Shown piece after piece: positions 31,960-43,696 of a stretch of DNA of 64,000 nt. Position 1 is the stretch's first letter. The number at the start of each line of letters is the position of its first letter. The notes beneath the pieces are model-generated. The model made no database searches. It was not told the DNA's origin and was given only the letters and a program-made list of their open reading frames with translations. A program made the position numbers and the translations under genes. The stretch covers positions 103,047,441-103,111,440 of the forward strand of contig OX375874.1 of assembly GCA_947359465.1 (NCBI GenBank), given 5' to 3'. Source of the DNA: Metellina segmentata (lineage: Eukaryota; Arthropoda; Arachnida; Araneae; Tetragnathidae).

Positions 31960-34340
31960 AGTTGATGTACACAACGTTCTACTTGAATTTGAGGCTCAGA
32001 TTTGAATTGCAACTTCATCTAAGAAAGACTTCGATATATGATATGAAATTCTTTTAGCGGCATAAAACTTTGAATCATTTTCTTCGCCACTGATATAATT
32101 CCGTATTTTTTTCTGTTTCATGACTATAATGGACTATTAGACAAAGCCTTGTGTCAAACGTGGTGGAAGTTTGTTGTAGGATAAACAAAATGTTCATGTC
32201 CTAAACATTCAATTCCAAATTTTCATTTAATCGCTATACGTAAAACAAAAGATAGAAATAATAAATATCTTAAAAATAGATTGAAACGAAACTAATAGAT
32301 AAAGTTATATTCAAAGTTGCTCACTAACTTGAGTATGATTTAGTTTATATTCAAAGGAGCAGCTTTAATATTTCGAGGTCTATTTTCATATCGCAACCTC
32401 ATTTCAAAAAACCTTCTTCGATTTCAGAAATGAGATTCTATAGAGGCATGAAACTCAGTCCTTTTCTTCGCCACTAATATGGTTCCGTATTATATTTATG
32501 TTTCAAGACTATAATGGACTGCCTAACAGAGACTTAATGTTGAAACGGGGTGAAGTTTGGAGTGGGTTAAAAATATAATCACTATATATAAATATAATTA
32601 AAATTACCATTTAATCACTACTTGTAAAACAGAACAGAGAAGTAATGAATAACTTGAAGCAAAACTAAGAGATAAAGTTAGATAAATACTTAAAGATTAT
32701 CAATAAATAGCCAGATTATGATTTTGTTAATAAATAAAACTAGCAACTTTAAGATATCAAGTCTCAGAAATAGATCGCAACATCATCTCTACAATTATAA
32801 AAGGATGCGTTTCTCAGTGTCTCTGTGAACTGCTCGCAATGTCCTGACGAATCTATGACACTTACAATAATTAAATTTGGCACACAGGTAGTCCTAATTC
32901 TTTGTGATTTTTGTGTAGCGCTCGAATTTTAAAATGTAATATAGATCATTTTAAAATTAATTTGTTGGTTTTTCACCTTTCGTGCTTCTCTCCGGAACGT
33001 GACGTCATTGAAGAAGGAGAGGATTTTGCGATTTTCGATCGCTGACGTCACAAGCGTTTTTTGTGCGAATGCCTTTGGTACCATGCCAAGTCTTCCGATT
33101 CTAGCGTGTTTTGATTTACGTTGTTGATAATAGCCAATTCGAGGCTATCACGGCGTTGCCTGTGGAGTTCGTTTCGCAGCAAACCAAATGGGAATGCGTA
33201 GCAATCACCGGGGGTTGGCGAGCGTCAGCAACCAGTGGTCACATCTGACCCCACCAAACGAACCGCCACGGGCAACGCCGCCACGCAGTGTGGCTAGTTT
33301 CAGATATAATGGACTACCAGACAAATACTTATGGCAAAAGGTGTAAAGTTTTCCGTAGGAGGAAAAACATTAATTACATAAAAATATTATTCCGAATTTG
33401 CATTTCGCCGAGAAGGTACCAGTTGTCTGTCCTATCATCTGTTTAACCTCGCATACCTTTCTGCTTTTTTTACCTCGTTGTTGACTTATGTTTGCCGCAT
33501 ATTTGCCAAATCTTATCTTTAAGCTATAAAACCCAAAACAAGCCGAATTTCAATTGAACAATTGCGCGCAAAACCGAAAAGAGAAATAATTAATAGCTGA
33601 AAAACAACTTAAAGGAAATCTAAAAGATAAAGTGAGACAAATGCTGAAAGATTCTGGTTAATATGATTCAGTTAAAGTACCAACCTAGCTACTTCAAGAT
33701 GTCAAGCTCAGATTTAGATCGCAGACACATATAAGAAAGCATTCGGTATCAAAGATGAAATTATATTAAAGACATGAAACTTTTCGAGTCCTTTTCTTCA
33801 ACCACTTACACGTGTGGTCCGTATTTTGTTTGTTTCGAGACTATAATGGATTACCAGACTAATAGCGAAATGAGAGAAATTTACCATAGGATAAAAAATG
33901 CTCATTGCATATAAATGTAATTCCTAATTTCCTTTTCCTTGCAGTACCCAAGTGTCTGTCCTTCCCTCTTCTTTACCCTTCTACTATTTGCTTTTACCTC
34001 CCTCTTTTTTGCCTTTTGTTTGGCTCATCTTTGCCAAATATGACCTTTGTGCCATAAAACCAAAAGCGGTCGAATTTTCATTTAACCACTAAGCGTAAAA
34101 CCATAAAAAAAGGAAATAATGAACAACTAAAAAAAGGCTGGCATGAAGAAAATCTAAAAGATAAAGTTAGATTTAAAGAGCTCAATAAATAGCCCGAATA
34201 TGATTCAGTTCATGCACAAAACGAGCTACTTTGAACTGTCAAGATTCAGATTTCGATCGCAGCCTCATTTACGAAAGCCTTCAATACGAGAGATGAAATT
34301 CTATTAGAGGCATGAAACTTTTTGAATCCTTTTCTTCCCT
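31960..34340. repeat. Decayed tandem array of 380-540-bp units
   Basis: At least four units share GACTATAATGGACT-like blocks (about 32117, 32500, 33303, 33838), CCTTTTCTTC with CCGTATT nearby (about 32085, 32461, 33792, 34328) and an AAACTAATAGATAAAGTTA-like block. Unit lengths vary. The third unit is split by a Helitron at 32786-33297. Confidence 0.75.
32786..33297 (+). mobile_element. Short Helitron with defined ends
   Basis: Starts TCTCTACAATTATAAAAGG after an A and ends with a hairpin CCAC-GCAGT-GTGG followed by CTAG (33294-33297) and a T. This matches A|T Helitron insertion. The flanking decayed tandem unit reads on across the element, which gives a clear insertion junction. The interior shares TGACGTCA blocks and the GCAAACCAAATGGGAATGCG block with 760-1151 and 2201-3696. 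It has no coding. Confidence 0.85.
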
Positions 34341-34650
34341 GTCTCAGCGTGTGACTACAAATTTCATTACAAATGCGGCGGAGACTCGAGCTCTTTTGTA
34401 GTTCAGTGAGCCAATGTTATCGATCACACAAAAAGAAGGCCCGATGCAGCTGTTCTTTTGGAGGCAAGGGCTTTTGGCTGTCACTGCGATTCCCTTTATT
34501 CTCTTAGGCATCCCTCTCCCAGCAATTTACTTTAGATTTCGAGGGGCTTAGAATTCTCTTTGCTTAGCTTAGGAAAATTGTGAGAGGAGGAGGGGTTGGA
34601 TGAAAAATGCTCCCCCGCATTTTTTCCTTTTATTTTACCTCGTCTCGATA
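34341..34650. other. Unassigned, less AT-rich interval
   Basis: No frame, repeat or terminal structure recognised. It directly precedes the 224-bp triplication. Confidence 0.35.
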
Positions 34651-34653
34651 CAG

Positions 34654-35323
34654 AATCTCTGATTGGATATCCGAGGAGTGTTTGAAGAGGTGCCTCGATG
34701 CTTCTAATCTAGGCAGTGGGTAATTATAACATTAGTAGTAGTTCGAATATGAATAAAAAGTTGTTGGAATTATGAAACATTTTAGTAAGCTATTTAGGTT
34801 AAATGTTTTGAGAGTGCACGTGTGCGTGATGTGGGAGTGTGCTTATGTGGTGCAATCCAAACCTATTGATCTAGACAAAATCTCTGATTGGATATCCGAG
34901 GAGTCTTTGAAGAGGTGCGTCGATGCTTCTAATCTAGGCAGTGGGTAATTATAACATTAGTAGTAGTTCGAATATGAATAAAAAGTTGTTTAATTATGAA
35001 ACATTTTAGTAAGCTATTTAGGTTAAATGTTTTGAGAGTGCACGTGTGCGTGATGTGGGAGTGTGCTTATGTGGTGCAATCCAAACCTATTGATCTAGAC
35101 AAAATCTCTGATTGGATATCCGAGGAGTCTTTGAAGAGGTGCGTCGATGCTTCTAATCTAGGCAGTGGGTAATTATAACATTAGTAGTAGTTCGAATATG
35201 AATAAAAAGTTGTTGAATTATGAAACATTTTAGTAAGCTATTTAGGTTAAATGTTTTGAGAGTGCACGTGTGCGTGATGTGGGAGTGTGCTTATGTGGTG
35301 CAATCCAAACCTATTGATCTAGA
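34654..35323. repeat. 224-bp unit repeated three times, nearly identical
   Basis: Units start AATCTCTGATTGGATATCC at 34654, 34879 and 35103. Differences between copies are a handful of substitutions and a one- or two-base indel (GTTGTTGGAATT versus GTTGTTTAATT versus GTTGTTGAATT). The near-identity implies a recent duplication or ongoing homogenisation. Confidence 0.95.
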
Positions 35324-35452
35324 ATTAACTTTCGGATCTTCATTAATCTTTCACGCTCCTAAAATAGCCTCGAAAGCGATGCTATCGTCTAACCTCTGAC
35401 TATCTAAATGCTATTACCTCAACCAGAATAAGAAATCCCTTGGAGACACCGA

Positions 35453-35804
35453 CTGAAATCTTTATAGTGCATAATTTAACTGAAACTAATTGAAATCTTT
35501 ATAGTGCGTAATTTAACTGAAACTAATTTAAATCTTTATAGTGCATAATTTAACTGAAACTAATTGAAATCTTTATAGTACATAATTTAAATGAAACTCT
35601 AATTAAAGTCTTTATAGTGTATAGTTTAACTGAAACTAATTAAAATCTTTATAGTGCATAATTTAACTGAAAATAATTGAATTCTTTGCAGTGCATAGTT
35701 TAACTGAAACTAATTGAAATCTTTATAGTGCATAATTTAACTAAAACTAATTAAAATCTTGAAAATGCATAATTTAAATGAAACTAACTGAAATCTTTAC
35801 AGTG
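35453..35804. repeat. 37-bp minisatellite, about 9.5 copies
   Basis: Unit GAAATCTTTATAGTGCATAA followed by TTTAACTGAAACTAATT. Copies differ by a few substitutions and indels. Confidence 0.92.
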
Positions 35805-36011
35805 ACCTCCTCGTGGTTTTCTGCAAGGTTTCTTGTCTCTTTAATAAAAATTACCAGGTATTGATGGACGAGATATTTGGTCCTTAGAAGAAAACTGACC
35901 TGGTCGTCTCGTCATCATAGATAATTTGGTAATACCTCAATTTCTCATCATTAGCAAAATTGGTCAGATTTTGATGTACGATCAATCCTAATTACGTGGA
36001 GGGTTAATAAA

Positions 36012-36599
36012 CAGGGTTCCCATGGGTGAAGAAAAACCTGGAATTGTCAGGGAATTTAATCTTCTCCAAAAATTCAAGGGAAAAGTCAGGGAAGATTACA
36101 AATTTTCTTCTAAAACCTGGAAAATCACTTCAATGACCTGGAAAATGTTTGATCATGGCTTCTCAGAAAGCTTTGAAGAATGGTAGCCCATAATATTCGT
36201 ACACAGTTTCGTGTCATTTTATGAATTGAATTTTTCAAATGATTTTTTTAGAAACGGTTTATATTTAACAGGTAAAGAATTTTGTTTCGTCCCTTGACTC
36301 AAATTGTAGAATTTCATGCTTATGATACATTAAATCACAAATTTACTTAAGTCAAATATGTTGGATTATTTGAATAAGTTATTTTTATGTAAAATTACAT
36401 GTGCTTTGTGAATGAATTTTCAGTGAATAATTCTTAAATTGGTTTTTATTATTGGCTATTCAATGGCTAAATTATTTCTTGGTTTTTCACGCTAAAAATG
36501 TCGTGAATTGTTTAAGTATGACCTGGAATTTTGTAAAAATTTGTCTGGAAAACCTGGAAAAGTCAGGGAATTCATTTCTGAAATAGAGTGAGAACTCTG
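36012..36599. mobile_element. Probable hAT-type non-autonomous element
   Basis: Ends CAGGGTTCCCATGG and the complement of CAGAGTTCTCACTC are hAT-like. ACCTGGAAAA and GTCAGGGAA motifs recur near both ends in inverted arrangement. I could not see a convincing 8-bp target duplication, so the limits are tentative. Confidence 0.55.
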
Positions 36600-38822
36600 A
36601 ATACAATTACTTCATTCATGCAGAGAATATTCACTGTTCATCTCTATCAACCTTTTTAACAGTCATAGATTGCTCTCGAAACGAATTGCACAGTCTAACG
36701 TCTGACTAATCTCATTTTCATAAGAAAGCGCTTAAATATAATTCGGGCTCCTTGAAAATGTTGATCCGTAAAATGTTCATTGATTTTATTTGTACATGTG
36801 CAAGGAATTCAAACCTGCATTTACGATAATAATTTTAATACAGAATTTCTTATTCTTGTATGAATTTGTTCAATATCTACTTGCTTTCATAAAATACGAT
36901 CAGCATTAAAATTTCTTGTCGATATCTATTTATCCTTCAATACTTATTTATATTTGTTTATTTTTCGAAAAACACAGAAATAGCAATCACATTTCCAACA
37001 CTAATTATCATTAAGAGTTATGAAGCATTAGGTATATTTCTCGTTAAACTGTCTTTAATTAATTATTCGCTTCCTGTTACCTTAAGTTCCTTGAATAATT
37101 ATAATTTTTTGATATAGAAGCAGTATTGGGGGGAGTCCCCCACCATAACTAAAGTATAAGGTGCATTTATACAAAATATTTTTATATTTTGATTTTTTAA
37201 ATCTAGTTTTCTTACATTAGGTCATCCGTTTATGCTTAAATCATTTCAGTGTGAAAAAAAATCGTATTAAGCTGTTCATCAACTATCTAATTTAGGTATA
37301 ATTACCTAATTATCATGTTTCTTGAACAGTGATTCTTTATGTTTTGACCCTAAATCGAGTTGATAGAGTGAATAAAAATTTTTGCATTTTTTTTCACCAA
37401 GGAAGCATAAGAAGTCAAGATTTTTGCAGGAATTTAACATTTAAAAATCAACTAATAATTTTATTTCTTTCTGATTGAAAGTCAAAACATCTGCTTTATT
37501 ATAAATATTATAAGGATTCAAAATCAATTATAATAGATCAGTATTCATTGTTTAGTTATTACCGTTAGACCAAAGCATTGTAAAAACCCAGTTCTTCAGA
37601 AATTGAGATTAAAGTTTTGGAAACATGTTTGCATATATAGAAGATAACAGTACCTAACAAAAAAAAAACATTGTAACTAGAAAAATATTCCGAATATTTG
37701 AAAATCTTGGTTTGAAATGTAAGGAAAATGTTTTGAAGCAATAAATATACCGATATTCTGGTTGAGTTTCGTTATTTATTTATAAACCTCAAAGACTTCA
37801 CAGTAAAATAATTAAATGTAAAAATTTTAAATCTCAATATTGTATATGCAATTGATAATATAGAATTCAAGGAAAACATGTTTTAAAGAATTTTAGTACT
37901 GATCAAAAAGACAATTCTTGAAAACTGCTCATGCAAAAGAATCTTTGCTCGTATCATTTATCTTCAAAATCAATTAATCAATACGTACTATAATGAGTTT
38001 ATCTTAATCAATTCCCTTCATAAGCCGTGTTGTTCTTAGGAGTAACTGCCAATAAATTTAAATTAATAGATTTTTAAAACATACGCTCTTTCTTGGAGAG
38101 GAAAATTAATGACTAACAAAATTTTATTAATTAAATAAATTAAAACACACTGATTTGGTCATAACAATATAAAGCAAATTTCTAAGTCTTTTGAAGTTAA
38201 GTATGAAGTGTGTTAACTTTTGGGTGAAAAAGTACTGATTAATAGCTTGGAATGAAATATTACTTTATTGTGTTTAAAAATAGATGTTGGTAAGTAGAAT
38301 TGTGTAGGAAAAATTGTTGCATTCATTGGAGAAAGTAACTCAACTTCACTACATTTCATACAATATAAGTGTTACAATCAATAAGCAATGCCAAAAGTAT
38401 AAGCTAAAATTAAGTTACATTGTTTAGCACGTATGAAGTAGTGCATTACACTTTTCATCTCAAACAAAGATACTATGAACAGTAATTTTAAAATACAAAA
38501 TATCTGCTTTAGAAGCTGTGCTAAATGAGAACAGACCTCTTTCATACTTTAAAAAGCTATCGTTACATCTTAATGGTTCCATTTACAACACTTCAAAAGT
38601 CGATTTCAGAGTATTTACTACTTCATTTGTCTCTAAGTAAGTGTCGAACCAGTCTCAATATGTAATATTTAACAATGCCAGAAAAAAAAAGCTTTGCAAT
38701 TAAAGATTATAACCATCTTTTTTTACAAATGAAATAGCTATTTTAGAACTCAATTCAAGTGTTAAATGTGACACTCATTTTAGAAAACTGTGAGCGGTAT
38801 ATTTTATTTACATAGGTGTATA
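36600..38822. other. AT-rich intron sequence
   Basis: More than 2 kb without recognised gene, transposon end or tandem repeat. A small G/C palindrome (GGGGGGAGTCCCCC) lies near 37125. Confidence 0.45.
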
Positions 38823-38824
38823 TA

Positions 38825-39380
38825 CACTACCCCACAATAATGAACGGGACAGCAAGATGTGATGGTATAAGGGAAAGGACATATGCTTTAATAAGAGGAT
38901 GGCCCCCCGCGTGCTCCAATTACACTAGCAACCTTTCTGGGAAAACTCTTAACAAGGTTTTGACACACAACTATGGGTATTTATGTCCATTCCTGCTGCA
39001 AGAATGTCGCCAGCTCAGCTGTAGATTTCGGACGTGGTTCCCTGGTCCGTAAGCATCCCTCTAAATCGTCCCACAAATATTCTATGGAGTTTAGGTCGGG
39101 ACTTTGAGCAGGCCAGGGAAGACGTTTTACATCCATATATTGATACCACTGCTTGGCAGAGGTTGCAACATGACACGGAGCGTTGTCGTCTTGGAAGTAA
39201 CATTCGTCTATTCCATAAAAACTTCCAGGGCGTAGGAAGAACCTGATTGTTCAAAATGTTCATGTGGGCGTCGGTGTTCAATTTACTAGGACCAACATAA
39301 TGAGGTCTCAGGTCATACCACGAAAAACACCCCAAACAAGTGGTCGGATTTTGCGTCCGTACCATTATTGTAGGATAGTG
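38825..39380 (-). mobile_element. Internally deleted Tc1/mariner element
   Basis: TA-flanked (38823-38824, 39381-39382), with ends CACTACCCCACAATAATG and CATTATTGTAGGATAGTG. It has the same architecture as 5693-6283. The minus-strand remnant includes NTDAHMNILNNQVLPTPW and then shifts frame. Non-functional. Confidence 0.88.
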
Positions 39381-39382
39381 TA

Positions 39383-40675
39383 TATAGTAAGTGTTTCCAA
39401 GACTCAAACAATTATATGAATTTAGTGTCGGGCATGAAATCGACGAACGATTGTAAAATTAAATTACTGCTTTCATGCAATCTGTTTTTTACATTCCAGA
39501 AGTCTACAACTTTTTAATAATATGCTGTCATATGAACTAAATCATCATTTATGTACTGAAATTAAATTTCTGCAAACTTTATTTCACTGTTTTCAAATAA
39601 CTGTTTGAGTAGTGGAAACACTTTCTACGCCTATTAATATACTTAAAATAAACTGCTCTCTGTTTCAGTATTTTTCTTATGGCAAATAAAAATGGTCAAA
39701 AAACATCTAGATCTAAATTAATTGGTCTTGATTTTGAAAGCAAAGCGATGAAAATTCAATCAATTTTATTCTTACATCAATATCTCATTTCATCTGGATT
39801 AATAATAGTGCTGATCTGAATAAATACTACCTTAATTTGCAAAAAAAAAAAAATGTTTTTTTCTGGTAAATAAAAATAGGACCGCAAAAATGGGGCCGGT
39901 TTAAAAAAAAAATTTTGTATAATATGTTGGTCTTGATTTTTAAAACAAAACGAGAAAAATTCAAGCATATATTTTGTCTTGCATTAATCTTTCAATTTAT
40001 ATCTTTTTTATATTTTGTCGACTTTCAACTTCTGCTTTATCAACAAAAAAGTTTCAGTTACATCGCACGCGCAAATTGCTGAAATCACTGAATCTGATAA
40101 ATTGTCATAAAATCGCTAGACCTAGGCCTAGACAAAAAAAAACTAAAGCATTTTGATAAAAACTGACAGTTTTGGCACATTTTCAAGTATCTTTAGCACG
40201 CCTGTTTACGAAATAAATTTGTTATGTTCTACAACATTGACGGAGCAATAAGAAATAGATTATCTATCACTTTGAAAATAGCTTTTCCTTTTTATAGCTG
40301 CTCTTTCATTTCGGTATCTTTTGGACATTTGCAGCCAGGTTTAGATTGCTTGGATTTATAGTTATTTTTACATTTAGTGCAATTTACGTTCCATTCCTGG
40401 GTATGTTGTTTGTCAAATGTGTCAACATTTCCCAGAGAGAAGACATTTCAGGAAGAAAAGAAAAAATAGCACGTCATGTTGCTCCAGTGCGACGTAAATT
40501 CAACTACCTGAAAAAGAAAATTATTTTTTTAAGTAAAAACAGTGTACATGCATTTGTTTTTAATGTGTTATATCACTCATGACAGATTGTACAACAGTTA
40601 ATCAAAATAAATTGTTTACAAATATTACGTCATGTTTACAAATAAACCTTATTACTATTAATTTTCTATTTATAA
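39383..40675. other. AT-rich intron sequence
   Basis: No gene is convincing. A SINE-tail-like piece (CATGTTGCTCCAGTGCGACG) lies at about 40474-40505. Poly(A/T) runs occur near 39840-39915. Confidence 0.4.
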
Positions 40676-41920
40676 GGCGGCCGCGGAAAACCGGTTGGAA
40701 GATTAGCTGGAACGGATTAGATACCGGAGGATTGTGAGTTCGAATTCAAACAAAGACTGTAGGGTCTTTCAAAGGGGGCTGATGCACGTTAAATCTGTCA
40801 AATATTTTCAGGCGTGGGTGTGGAATTTTGGAGATTGGGGTGCCAGCTCAAGTGTGATTTATTACTGCCGTATTCACAAGATCGGATTAAACTAGGGATC
40901 AACAATAATCCCCCAGTTATCGAAAAAACCGTATTCACAATGCCTGATCCTAGGTTTAAACCGCCGTTACATTTTGATCCTCCTAAATCGGCGAATTGAA
41001 TTAACTCTCGGTTCACAGTTACGCATGCGCAGTACTATCTTTATACAAAAGAAGCGAACAAAACAAAATGGACGACACACTTCATTTTGTGTTAAGTTAC
41101 AGTATTCTTACGACGAAGCGCATTCAACTGATCATATAAGAATCGGAACAAGAACGTGATTACATTTTCTATGAAATAGATATGCCCAGATGTGTTCTGG
41201 TTGGAACTAAAATATTCTGGCTTGCCAAAGTAGAACCCAATGAGTGAGCGAACGTAGAATATGACCATGGCAGATGCAAATTCGTCGTGGAATAAAATTT
41301 AATTGTGGATTCATTACGAATGAAAGAAAATTGGCAATACAAGTTACTTTTGACACCAACACACATTCATACTGACAAGTACAAAGATAATCGGATTGCA
41401 TTCATTTGTCAAGGTCATTGTGTACAATTATTTTTTGAAAAACGTAGGTTTCCATAAAAATCTAATTTGAAATTAAATACCTTTGCATTTTTCTTTCCAA
41501 ACCCAACTTAAAATGCTGTATGCGTTCTATTGAAGCACAATTTGGAATCAATTCTGCCGGCGAAATACGTGCTTGATCAGTATAAATGCGTTGTAACAAA
41601 TGTAACCAATATCACGTGATCGTGAGGAGACGGTAGTAGCCAATCACAGCGCGAGCGTATCATTTTAATCCGTGAATCACTTTACCCGCCGTTTGAGAAT
41701 ACGGTTCTTGATAATCCGCGGATCAATTAACCCGAGGATTAACTGATCCTCGGGTTAACTCGAGACCTATGAATATGGCCGTTACAGTATGAAAGGGAGT
41801 TTAAACACCGTGGTTCAAATGTACGTGGTGTTGTCCACGGATCTCATCCTCTGGGACTAATCTCGGACAGTCGCCAATAGCCCGTTGTGTTGCTCCAGTG
41901 TGACGTTAATTTCCTACCTT
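40676..41920 (+). repeat. SINE (head type B) split by a 0.95-kb element
   Basis: The head and first body half occupy 40676-40857 (GAGTTCGAATTCAAACAAAG, GGTGCCAGCTCAAGTGTGA). The second half and tail resume at about 41804-41920 (ACCGTGGTTCAAATG to GTGTGACGTTAATTTCCTACC). About a dozen SINE bases at the junction are missing. Confidence 0.78.
40858..41803. mobile_element. Unclassified insertion with imperfect inverted ends
   Basis: The left end has TTACTGCCGTATTCACAAG and the right end has ATGAATATGGCCGTTACAG, which are partly complementary. A second CCGTATTCACAATG lies near 40929 and a complementary TTTGAGAATACGG near 41691. A palindrome (13-bp arms TTAACCCGAGGAT, 41727-41758) lies near the right end. 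No coding is recognised and the superfamily is unknown. Open frames at 41169-41401 are not credible genes. Confidence 0.55.
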
Positions 41921-42387
41921 TTATATATTAAATATTATAATAGGAAAGATATTTATCACTTCTATAAAATGAATTACTTCATTCAAGACATACAGAATTG
42001 TAATGAAAAGGATTTTCAGTGTAAAACCAGCCATCGGAAGACGAAAATTTTACATCAGTGTACTCATTACGGAATACTTATAGACGACTCCTTCTACCAC
42101 AAAAATGAGACCTAGTTACATCTCATTTTACAATAAAAGCTTCCCATATCCACGAAACATGCTATTTAGCAATTTGTAAAACGATATTTCAGTTCACAGT
42201 TAAATTTAAAATTAAATGCCTCCACAGAAAAGCGTGAAGTAATTCATCACCACACGTTATCATTCATGCTAAAATGAGGACTTCGCAAGTTTCGAGCTTT
42301 ATTTTTACAGACGTCATTACATTCATTGTTTTTGACAAAGTGCCAGCTTTTTGAGTGGAATGTTAAAGATTTCATTATTCTTTTCAG

Positions 42388-42536
42388 CAATAACAAGATA
42401 CATTCCCTGCCCTCTGGAATCTTTGATGGATTGTCTCATCTCAAATTAGTCAGTCTGAGTAACAACACGCTGTCGACGTTGCCCAAAGAAGTGTTTCAAT
42501 CCCTTTGGAGAGAAGACATTCACTTAGAACTCAGAG
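42388..42536 (+). CDS. Secreted leucine-rich-repeat protein, exon 2
   Basis: Supplies the last base of codon 229 (GA+C, Asp) and residues 230-278, plus one base of codon 279. The joined sequence reads LEQLRLD-NNKIHSLPSG, a textbook LxxLxLxxN repeat core, followed by another repeat (LKLVSLSNNTLSTLPKEVF). The acceptor has a pyrimidine tract (TTCATTATTCTTTTCAG) and the donor is AGAG-GTATCA. The open frame continues on both sides by chance, so the splice sites, not the frame limits, define the exon. Confidence 0.88.
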
Positions 42537-42712
42537 GTATCACATTTAAACATTCATTTATGTAGTGCTTAATGTACTTATTGGGTTAATGCAAGTGTTC
42601 GTCCCAATTTTTGATAAAAATTGAAGAAATATTACTTTATTTACTAAAAATTACATTTTAATCAGTATGGTTATGTGCCGTTCTGTTCGAAGAACTTTCT
42701 CCATCTCTCCAG

Positions 42713-43688
42713 TAGGAATGCTACATCGATGTCGATGTTTTCAAAACATCGATGTATTTAACATCGATGTATTGAAGTCGATGTTTTTGTAACATCGATG
42801 TTTATACTGGCCGATGTTTTCACGTCGTCGATGTTTTATTTTTAAATGAAAAAAGTACAGTTTTAAAAATAATTTTTCAAATAACCAAGTAGAATAATTT
42901 TTACAATCAGCAACTTGAACATAGCATGTTTTTAAAAAACATCCATGTATTTAACATCGATGTATTGAAATCGATGTTTTTGTAACATCGATGTTTATAC
43001 TGGCCGATGTTTTTACGTCGTCGATGTTTTATTTTTAAATGAAAAAATTACAGTTTTAAAATTTTTTTTAAATAACCAAGTAGCATAATTTTCATAATCA
43101 GCGAATTGAACATAATTTTAGACCAAAGTGGCCAAGGGAGAAGAGTCTGAAAAGTAGGGATGCGACATCGATGTCAATGTTTTCAAAACATTGAAGTTCT
43201 ATAAAAAAACATTGATGTATTGGATCCGATGTCGCTTCACTAGTTGCTAAACCAGTTTTAAGAAATGGAGGAAAGAGTTTAAATACACTGAATTTTAAAA
43301 ACATCAAAGGTTTTGGGGCGATGTATTATCAACATTGATGTTTTAATTTTGAACATCGATGTTTTGCTGTCGATGTTGCATCACTAGGTGCTAAACCAGT
43401 TTTAAGAAATGGGTAAAAAGTTTAAATTACACTGAATTTTAAAAACATCGATGGTTTTGGGGCGATGTATTATCAACATGGATGTTTTAATTTTGAACAT
43501 CAAAGTTTCAAAACATCGATGTTTTGCTGTTGAAGTAGCATCACTAGTTGCTAAACCAGTTTTAAGAAATGGCGAAAAAAGTTTAAATACACTGAATTTT
43601 AAAACATCGATGTTTAAGAACATCGATGTTTTTGGGGCGATGTATTAATTTTGACCATCGATGTTTTGCTGTCGATGTCGCATCCCTA
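42713..43688. mobile_element. hAT-type element made largely of ATCGAT repeats
   Basis: Perfect 8-bp duplications CTCTCCAG flank it (42705-42712, 43689-43696). Ends TAGGAATGCTACATCGATG and CGATGTCGCATCCCTA are inverted and hAT-like. The interior holds two copies of a segment of about 196 bp and three of a segment of about 150 bp (GCTAAACCAGTTTTAAGAAA at about 43246, 43390, 43550), all studded with ACATCGATGT palindromes. A terminus-like TAGGGATGCGACATCGATG also occurs internally at 43156. It lies within intron 2 of the LRR gene. Confidence 0.87.
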
Positions 43689-43696
43689 CTCTCCAG

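Noticed and set aside
35453..35804. CRISPR-like array
   Set aside because: The 37-bp units are contiguous with no spacers, no cas genes are present, and the context is a eukaryotic intron.
42326..42387. Upstream extension of exon 2 from ATG 42326
   Set aside because: The extra residues are not LRR-like, and a strong acceptor at 42387 precisely restores the repeat.
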